Source of the DNA: Oxalobacteraceae bacterium
Lineage (GTDB): Bacteria; Pseudomonadota; Gammaproteobacteria; Burkholderiales; Burkholderiaceae_D
Length of the DNA: 11,557 bases
NCBI GenBank assembly: GCA_947487325.1
Contig: CANKWG010000056.1
Coordinates: forward strand, 1-11,557
Reading direction: 5' to 3'
The position numbers and the translations under genes were made by a program. The notes beneath the pieces are model-generated. The model made no database searches, had not been told where the DNA came from, and saw nothing but the letters and a program-made list of their open reading frames with translations. The first letter of the stretch is position 1. Each line of letters opens with the position of its first letter. Shown here piece by piece: positions 7,253 to 11,557 of the stretch.

Positions 7253-8172
7253 AATTTTTCAGAGAACATGGCTTCGCATGTCGCGCAGCGCTTGCTCGCA
7301 TCAGCGCTGCACCAGGGAGCTTCATTTTCAATGTGCTGGTGATCGCGCTGGCCTTGATACTGCCGCTTGCTGGTTTGACTTTGCTCGATAATGTGCGCCC
7401 CGTATCGCAAGACATCGCCGTGGAACCAGAGATCAGCGTATTCCTGTCCACTGATGTTCCCGGTGGTCGTATTCAGGCGATAGGTGACGAGATACGCGGG
7501 CTAACACAGCGCGAACATCTAAAGGCCAAAGTGGAGTTCGTCTCGCGCGACAAGGCACTCGAGTCACTTAAACAGCGAGCGGGACTAGGTGATGTCGTCG
7601 AGACGCTGGGTAACAATCCGCTACCGGATGCGTATGTGCTAAAACTGGCTAGCGCCGAAGATGCCGCCGGCGCATCGCGCATCGAAAAACTCGCAGCGGA
7701 AATCGGTAAGTTATCTGGTGTCGAGATCGTGCAAATGGACTCAGCCTGGGTCAAACGATTGGCTGCCCTGATGACCTTAGCGACTACGGTACTGTGGTTA
7801 CTGGCGGCTACGCTCAGCGGCGTGGTACTGGCCGTGGTGTTCAACACCATACGCTTGCAAGTGCTGACGCAGTCGGAAGAGATCGCGGTATCCCGGCTGC
7901 TGGGCGCTACCGATGCCTTTGTATCCCGACCGTTTTATTACACCGGCGCGATACTGGGTCTGGCGGCTGGCGCGCTGGCGCTGGCCGGCGTGATGCTGGC
8001 TCTGCTGCTACTCAATACCTCCGTCACGCAACTGGCTGCGCTCTACGGCTCGCCCTTCCGGCTCGTGCCTCTGCCCGCCGACACCGCAGCCATACTGCTA
8101 GCCGGCAGCGCGGCACTGGGCGTGCTGGGTGCGGCCCTCTCGGTCCGGCGCTCCCTGCGTCAGCCTGGATAA
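7249..8172 (+). CDS. ftsX: Cell division protein FtsX
   Basis: This 307-residue inner-membrane protein is the permease-like partner of FtsE. Four membrane segments are visible: about residues 24-46, 172-199, 229-256 and 279-298. A periplasmic domain of about 125 residues lies between the first two (starting near EISVFLSTDVPGG), the part that contacts hydrolase activators such as EnvC in other bacteria. The cytoplasmic/coupling stretch NTIRLQVLTQSEEIAVSRLL and the LLGATDAFVSRPFYYTG motif just before the third segment are conserved in FtsX. A GAGGTGG inside the end of ftsE serves as ribosome binding site, and the start overlaps the ftsE stop. rpoH follows after a 166-bp regulatory region. Confidence 0.96.
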   Translation: MKFFREHGFACRAALARISAAPGSFIFNVLVIALALILPLAGLTLLDNVRPVSQDIAVEPEISVFLSTDVPGGRIQAIGDEIRGLTQREHLKAKVEFVSRDKALESLKQRAGLGDVVETLGNNPLPDAYVLKLASAEDAAGASRIEKLAAEIGKLSGVEIVQMDSAWVKRLAALMTLATTVLWLLAATLSGVVLAVVFNTIRLQVLTQSEEIAVSRLLGATDAFVSRPFYYTGAILGLAAGALALAGVMLALLLLNTSVTQLAALYGSPFRLVPLPADTAAILLAGSAALGVLGAALSVRRSLRQPG

Positions 8173-8202
8173 GCCGGCCGACATGCCCGCAGCACTTCAT
8201 AT

Positions 8203-8232
8203 TTGACAACTATTCCCGGGCAAATACCCCCT
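8203..8232 (+). promoter_or_regulatory. Candidate rpoH promoter
   Basis: A perfect TTGACA (-35 consensus) occurs at 8203-8208 in the ftsX-rpoH gap. The matching -10 region, 8225-8232, is C-rich (TACCCCCT). It is a poor sigma-70 box and is closer in composition to a sigma-32 -10 element (CCCCAT-like), though the 18-19 base spacing is long for sigma-32. A start site near 8239 would put the CIRCE operator directly at the beginning of the transcript, where HrcA operators usually lie. The -35 is directly visible. The choice of sigma factor is not resolved. Confidence 0.45.
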
Positions 8233-8239
8233 CAGTCGG

Positions 8240-8270
8240 TATTAGCACTCAGCCTACGAGAGTGCTAATA
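8240..8270 (+). promoter_or_regulatory. CIRCE operator (HrcA binding site) upstream of rpoH
   Basis: The sequence TTAGCACTC (8242-8250), nine bases, then GAGTGCTAA (8260-8268) matches the CIRCE consensus TTAGCACTC-N9-GAGTGCTAA at every arm position. The complementarity extends two further base pairs on each side (8240-8250 with 8260-8270), giving 11-bp perfect arms. CIRCE is bound by the repressor HrcA, whose activity depends on GroEL, so repression is lifted when chaperonin is busy with unfolded protein. The element ends 68 bases before the rpoH start codon and has no other plus-strand gene to serve. It implies HrcA control of the heat-shock sigma factor itself. Confidence 0.95.
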
Positions 8271-8274
8271 TTGC

Positions 8275-8322
8275 GTTTGTACGGGCAGATTTTGCCCCTC
8301 AAAGCAGCTTTCGGGTGCAAAC
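8275..8322 (+). promoter_or_regulatory. Predicted structured 5' leader of rpoH
   Basis: In the presumed rpoH leader, GTTTGTAC (8275-8282) can pair with GTGCAAAC (8315-8322) over eight positions, with one G-U pair. Inside this stem lie a GGGCA/TGCCC hairpin (8283-8287 with 8293-8297) and a weak AAAG/CTTT hairpin (8301-8304 with 8308-8311). A competing small hairpin, GGGT-GCAA-ACCC (8313-8324), has a GNRA-type loop. The structure ends five bases before the AAGGAG ribosome binding site (8328-8333) and leaves that site free as drawn. A role in temperature sensing is speculative. Confidence 0.3.
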
Positions 8323-8338
8323 CCATCAAGGAGAAACA

Positions 8339-9238
8339 ATGACAGCTTTGTCCGCATCGTCCGCACTTGTGCCGGCAGATGGTCAGGCATGGGCTCTCGG
8401 TTTTCCCGGCAGCCTTGGCAATCTGGATGCTTATATTTCAACGGTGAACCGGCTACCGATGCTTACGCAAGAGGAAGAGGTTTCTCTTGCGCGTCAGTTG
8501 CGCGATAAAGCCGATCTCGCAGCGGCGCAGGCACTGGTGATGTCGCATCTGCGACTAGTGGTATCGATTGCGCGCGGCTATCTGGGCTATGGTCTGCCGC
8601 ATGCCGATCTCATTCAAGAAGGTAACGTCGGTTTGATGAAAGCCGTCAAACGCTTCGACCCGGAGCAGGGCGTACGTCTGGTGTCGTATGCGATGCACTG
8701 GATCAAGGCTGAAATTCACGAATACATTTTGCGCAACTGGCGCGTGGTCAAGCTGGCGACAACCAAATCCCAGCGCAAGCTGTTCTTCAATCTGCGTAGT
8801 CACAAGTCCGGTCTGGATACGATGACACCGGATCAAGTCGATGCGCTCGCAAAAACTTTGAACGTCAAGCGCGAAGACGTCATCGAAATGGAAACACGCA
8901 TGGGCGGGCGCGACATTGCGCTGGAGTCCCCTAGCGATGATGAAGATGATCGCTTCTCGCCAATCAGCTATCTATCGGCCGAGCATTCGGAGCCCACCAA
9001 AGTACTGGAAGCCAAACAGCGCGATCGCCTGCAATCCGAAGGACTGGAAGCCGCACTTTCAAAGCTGGATGGTCGTTCGCGTCGCATCGTCGAAGCACGC
9101 TGGCTGGCCAATGATGATGGCTCAGGCGCGACGCTGCATGAACTGGCCGCTGAGTTTGGTGTGTCGGCAGAACGCATACGCCAGATCGAAGTCGCTGCGA
9201 TGAAGAAGATGAAGTCGGCGCTGGCTGAGTACGCGTAA
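8339..9238 (+). CDS. rpoH: RNA polymerase heat-shock sigma factor sigma-32 (RpoH)
   Basis: This is a 299-residue alternative sigma factor that directs RNA polymerase to chaperone and protease promoters. I chose the ATG at 8339 because AAGGAG stands five bases upstream. An in-frame ATG at 8315 would add eight residues without a ribosome binding site. Region 1.2 begins around LDAYISTVNRLPMLTQEEE. Region 2 covers about 66-140, with SHLRLVVSIARGYLGYGLPH, DLIQEGNVGLMKAVKRFDPE and the -10-binding helix. The RpoH box QRKLFFNLR (145-153), specific to sigma-32, is intact. Region 4 at the C-terminus contains the helix-turn-helix TLHELAAEFGVSAERIRQIE. Upstream are a perfect CIRCE operator and a candidate promoter, so transcription may be independent of ftsEX. 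A strong terminator follows 20 bp after the stop. Confidence 0.97.
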   Translation: MTALSASSALVPADGQAWALGFPGSLGNLDAYISTVNRLPMLTQEEEVSLARQLRDKADLAAAQALVMSHLRLVVSIARGYLGYGLPHADLIQEGNVGLMKAVKRFDPEQGVRLVSYAMHWIKAEIHEYILRNWRVVKLATTKSQRKLFFNLRSHKSGLDTMTPDQVDALAKTLNVKREDVIEMETRMGGRDIALESPSDDEDDRFSPISYLSAEHSEPTKVLEAKQRDRLQSEGLEAALSKLDGRSRRIVEARWLANDDGSGATLHELAAEFGVSAERIRQIEVAAMKKMKSALAEYA

Positions 9239-9258
9239 AGTTTTTCTACACCATGAAC

Positions 9259-9291
9259 AAAAAGCGCTTCAATGTTTCGAGGCGCTTTTTT
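9259..9291. terminator. Bidirectional rho-independent terminator between rpoH and hlyD
   Basis: AAAAAGCGC (9259-9267) pairs perfectly with GCGCTTTTT (9282-9290), and the stem can extend inward (a T-G, a T-A and a C-G pair). The T-run follows the stem on the plus strand, and the A-run becomes a T-run on the minus strand. It lies 20 bases after the rpoH stop and 42 bases beyond the end of the convergent secretion-adaptor gene, so it can end both transcripts. Confidence 0.9.
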
Positions 9292-9333
9292 CATGTCATT
9301 CATACCGAAAATCTTAAATTGTAAGACGACCGC

Positions 9334-10698
9334 CTAGCGTTCCCTAGCAGCCTCTTGCCAGGCTTTTCTGACGGGCGACAGCAGATAGTCCATTACCGTA
9401 CGATCACCCAGCCATATTTCAGCTTGTGTTTGCATGCCAGCTGACAGGGCATGCTGTTGTCCTTCCAAATCCAGATACATCTGCCTCGGTTCGACCAGCG
9501 CCTTATAGCGCAAGCGCTGATCTTTAGTGCTGGCGTGGCTTTGCGAATCACTGCTGACTGCATTACCGTCGGCTGCATCGGCACTCACATGCAACATCGT
9601 TCCCTCAACCATGCCGTATTTCTGAAACGGGAACGCAGAAAATTTTAATTTAACGGGCTGCCCCTCGCGCACAAAACCAATATCTTCATTACTGAGCCAA
9701 ACTTCGGCACGCAAGATATCGTTGCGAGGTACAAGCGTCAGCAAGATCGTACCCGGTTGCACAACAGCGCCCACCGTATGCGTCGAGAGGTCTTTCACCA
9801 CACCCGCTTGGGGCGCCTTCAACTCAAGCAGACTTTGTTTATGTGCCTGCTTGGCGACCTCTTGCCCCAGCTTGTCGAACTGCCCCTGAATTTCATTGCG
9901 TTCTGCATGTAGCTGGCGACGATAATCTGAATTGATTTGGGCAATCCGTTTTTCAGATTGCAGAATGCTCGCTCTGGCAGATTCAATCAGATGGCCTTGC
10001 GTCTGCAGTTCCTGTTCTTTTTCAAGGCGCTCTCTTTTTTTGTCGCTGCCCATCAACGCACCTACAAAACCGTCCCTGACCAATTTTTCATAGGCGTTAT
10101 CCTGTTCACGATAATGCGGCAGTGCTTGCTCGAGTTTTTTCTTGATCTGCTCAGCGGCGGCCATCTCTTGTTGCGCTTTGATACGGTGTGACGTCTCCTC
10201 AGCCAGCGTGGCTTCAAGCGCATTTCGGTTAGCGCGGTATTGCGCAGCGATTTCCTGAGCCAGTGCCGGTGGGTCGCCGCTCTGCATAGTGAAAGGCCGG
10301 CCCGAGAGTTCGGCTTCGATACGACGCAACGTCAAACGCTTTCGCTGGTAATCCGCACCGATCATGCGCGTATCTGCCTCGCTGATTTGTGTATCCATGC
10401 GCATCAGTACCTGACCGGCTTGGACGCTTTCACCCTCCCTGACCAAAATAGCTTTGACGATGCCGGAATCCGCAGGCTGCACGATCTTCAGATAACTTTG
10501 CGGCACCAGCTTGCCTTCGGCAACGGCAACGATATCGAGGTGAGCGAACATGGCCCAGGCCACCAACGCAGTCAAAAGGCCGAACAATATCCACAACACA
10601 CGACGACCGAGCGGATGAGGCGCAGAATTTTGCAAACGCAAAAGTGGCGGCGAGAAGTCGAGAGGATCGACTTCAGCAGAAAACAAGGATGATTTCAT
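9334..10698 (-). CDS. HlyD family type I secretion periplasmic adaptor
   Basis: This 454-residue membrane-fusion protein would link an inner-membrane ABC exporter to a TolC-like outer-membrane channel. A short cytoplasmic N-terminus (about 1-32) is followed by one membrane segment (33-52). Next come the first half of a lipoyl-like domain (IVAVAEGKLVPQSYLKIVQP through SVQAGQVLMRMD), a long charged coiled-coil region (about 105-290), and the second lipoyl half (LELKAPQAGVVKDLSTHTVG and the following segment). A beta-barrel domain with VWLSNEDIGFVREGQPVKLKF completes it. A Ser/Asp-rich loop (about 373-397) interrupts the late beta-barrel and may be an insertion. No Shine-Dalgarno sequence precedes the ATG; the bases before it are the T-rich tail of a terminator. 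The upstream gene on the same strand encodes an RTX protein, the likely cargo. No ABC ATPase gene follows. Confidence 0.93.
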   Translation of the reverse strand: MKSSLFSAEVDPLDFSPPLLRLQNSAPHPLGRRVLWILFGLLTALVAWAMFAHLDIVAVAEGKLVPQSYLKIVQPADSGIVKAILVREGESVQAGQVLMRMDTQISEADTRMIGADYQRKRLTLRRIEAELSGRPFTMQSGDPPALAQEIAAQYRANRNALEATLAEETSHRIKAQQEMAAAEQIKKKLEQALPHYREQDNAYEKLVRDGFVGALMGSDKKRERLEKEQELQTQGHLIESARASILQSEKRIAQINSDYRRQLHAERNEIQGQFDKLGQEVAKQAHKQSLLELKAPQAGVVKDLSTHTVGAVVQPGTILLTLVPRNDILRAEVWLSNEDIGFVREGQPVKLKFSAFPFQKYGMVEGTMLHVSADAADGNAVSSDSQSHASTKDQRLRYKALVEPRQMYLDLEGQQHALSAGMQTQAEIWLGDRTVMDYLLSPVRKAWQEAARER

Positions 10699-10715
10699 TG
10701 ACGTAGAAAAAATAA

Positions 10716-10747
10716 AACTTCGGAGCAGCGCACGCCACTCCGAAGTT
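10716..10747 (-). terminator. Rho-independent terminator after the RTX gene
   Basis: Perfect 10-bp arms, AACTTCGGAG (10716-10725) and CTCCGAAGTT (10738-10747), enclose a 12-base loop. Read on the minus strand the stem is followed by TTTATTTTTT. It begins nine bases after the RTX stop codon, and its T-tail ends only about ten bases before the hlyD-like start codon. It should end most RTX transcripts before the adaptor gene. Confidence 0.9.
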
Positions 10748-10755
10748 ATCAGCGA

Positions 10756-11557
10756 TTACGACAGCCGTATCGCACCAGACTGCTGGCCTGATGGCGCAGT
10801 CAGTGCTTGAGATGTCGCACCCAGATTCACATCCGACAGCGTATTCAACGCGATTGTCACGCCCATGCCCGCGAAGGTGCCGTTTTTGCCGTACTGATAA
10901 GCAAAATCCCCACCCACAGCTGCTGTATCCGAACCACCCTGCGAGAAGTTACTCAGCGCATTGGTCAGGGCCCAGCTGCTTAAGCCCGTATTGGCAGTAC
11001 GAGCCGCATCGAAGGTCTCGACCAGACCGGTGAAGTTGAAGCGCTCCACCCGCTGATCCTTGAGCGGATCGCTACCGCCCTGTGCGAAATCATCCATGGC
11101 TTCAGCGATGACCTGGAGTGTGGCGATCGGTCGTGTTGGCGTTGATGCATACCAGTTCCGGAAGGTGATCTGATCGACAGCACCGACCTTGAGCACCAGA
11201 TCCGTACCCGATTTCGCGAGGGTCAGATCGGCATAATTCAGGCCGCTGCCACCCAGCGATACCGTGTCATTACCCGTCCCGCCCGCGGCAAAGCTATCCT
11301 GACCGTCGCCCTTGTTGAACAGCAGAATGTCATTACCCGCGCCAGTGGTGTACGTATCATTGCCCTGACCACCGACAAAAATCTCGGTATTGGCACCACC
11401 ATTGATCGTATCGTTACCCAAACCACCGTCAAATAATGCTGCGCCTGAACTATCGGAAAAATAGTCATTGCCGGCACCACCTTGCAAGATGTCTGTGCCG
11501 GCATTGCCATAGAGGCTGTCGTCACCGACACCACCATCAAGGATATCAATGCCGTTA
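10756..11557 (-). CDS. RTX calcium-binding protein, C-terminal part (gene runs off the right edge)
   Basis: The frame is open from the right edge to a TAA at 10756-10758, giving 266 visible residues. The visible part starts with about eight glycine/aspartate-rich nonapeptides of the GGxGxDxUx type (GGVGDDSLY, GGAGNDYFS, GGLGNDTIN, GGQGNDTYT and others), which form a calcium-binding parallel beta-roll. Next comes a segment resembling the haemolysin-type calcium-binding related domain (LTLAKSGTDLVLKV, then ITFRNWY). The last ~110 residues (from IATLQVI) resemble the conserved tail of many large Burkholderiales RTX proteins (SSWALTNALSNF, DFAYQYGKNGTFAGMG). They end in IRLS and probably hold the uncleaved C-terminal type I secretion signal. 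The N-terminal effector part is outside the window, so toxin, adhesin, protease or lipase cannot be distinguished. A TTG at 11487 is not a real start, as the repeats continue upstream of it. Confidence 0.93.
   Translation of the reverse strand, partial: NGIDILDGGVGDDSLYGNAGTDILQGGAGNDYFSDSSGAALFDGGLGNDTINGGANTEIFVGGQGNDTYTTGAGNDILLFNKGDGQDSFAAGGTGNDTVSLGGSGLNYADLTLAKSGTDLVLKVGAVDQITFRNWYASTPTRPIATLQVIAEAMDDFAQGGSDPLKDQRVERFNFTGLVETFDAARTANTGLSSWALTNALSNFSQGGSDTAAVGGDFAYQYGKNGTFAGMGVTIALNTLSDVNLGATSQALTAPSGQQSGAIRLS

Noticed and set aside
7794..8342. A 182-codon plus-strand frame running from ftsX through the CIRCE element to rpoH
   Set aside because: It overlaps ftsX in another frame and crosses the rpoH regulatory region. 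It is rich in Arg, Gly and Ala as expected of a shadow frame.

Overview
The window looks like chromosomal DNA from a beta-proteobacterium, most likely Burkholderiales and possibly Oxalobacteraceae-like. The support is the gene order (ychF / ferredoxin-coaD-rsmD-two M16 peptidases / ftsY-ftsE-ftsX-rpoH), the protein sequences, and a CIRCE operator in front of rpoH. The family-level guess rests on remembered gene order, not a search. Most of the window is conserved housekeeping DNA. The accessory part is the last ~2.2 kb.

Layout. Positions 2-976 (+) carry the 3' nine-tenths of ychF, entering from the left edge. It converges on a minus-strand block that reads right to left: a catalytic M16 zinc peptidase (5395-4007), a second M16 protein without zinc ligands (3819-2494), rsmD (2487-1888), coaD (1814-1314) and a YfhL-type 2[4Fe-4S] ferredoxin (1297-1037). 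The last four are closely spaced. The two M16 genes are separated by 187 bp that hold a short palindromic, REP-like repeat. Divergent from this block is a plus-strand cell-envelope and stress cluster: ftsY (5501-6493), ftsE (6566-7252), ftsX (7249-8172, overlapping ftsE by 4 bp) and rpoH (8339-9238). A strong bidirectional terminator (9259-9291) closes rpoH. Beyond it, on the minus strand, are a HlyD-type type I secretion adaptor (10698-9334) and, upstream of it, the 3' end of an RTX calcium-binding protein gene running off the right edge (11557-10756). A perfect stem-loop terminator (10716-10747) sits between these two.

How the parts work together. FtsY delivers ribosome/SRP complexes to the membrane, and FtsEX is the ABC-type regulator of septal peptidoglycan hydrolysis. 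RpoH is the heat-shock sigma factor, and its perfect CIRCE element implies HrcA repression layered on sigma-32. The two M16 proteins look like complementary halves of one exported peptidase: one keeps the zinc site and the other keeps the glycine-rich loop. The RTX protein is the probable cargo of the HlyD-containing secretion system, but no ABC exporter or outer-membrane component lies in the window.

I saw no tRNA, rRNA, CRISPR, insertion sequence or prophage gene. I do not claim an undescribed system. The points most worth a second look are the CIRCE-rpoH leader, the split M16 pair, and the terminator between the RTX gene and an adaptor gene that lacks a visible ribosome binding site.
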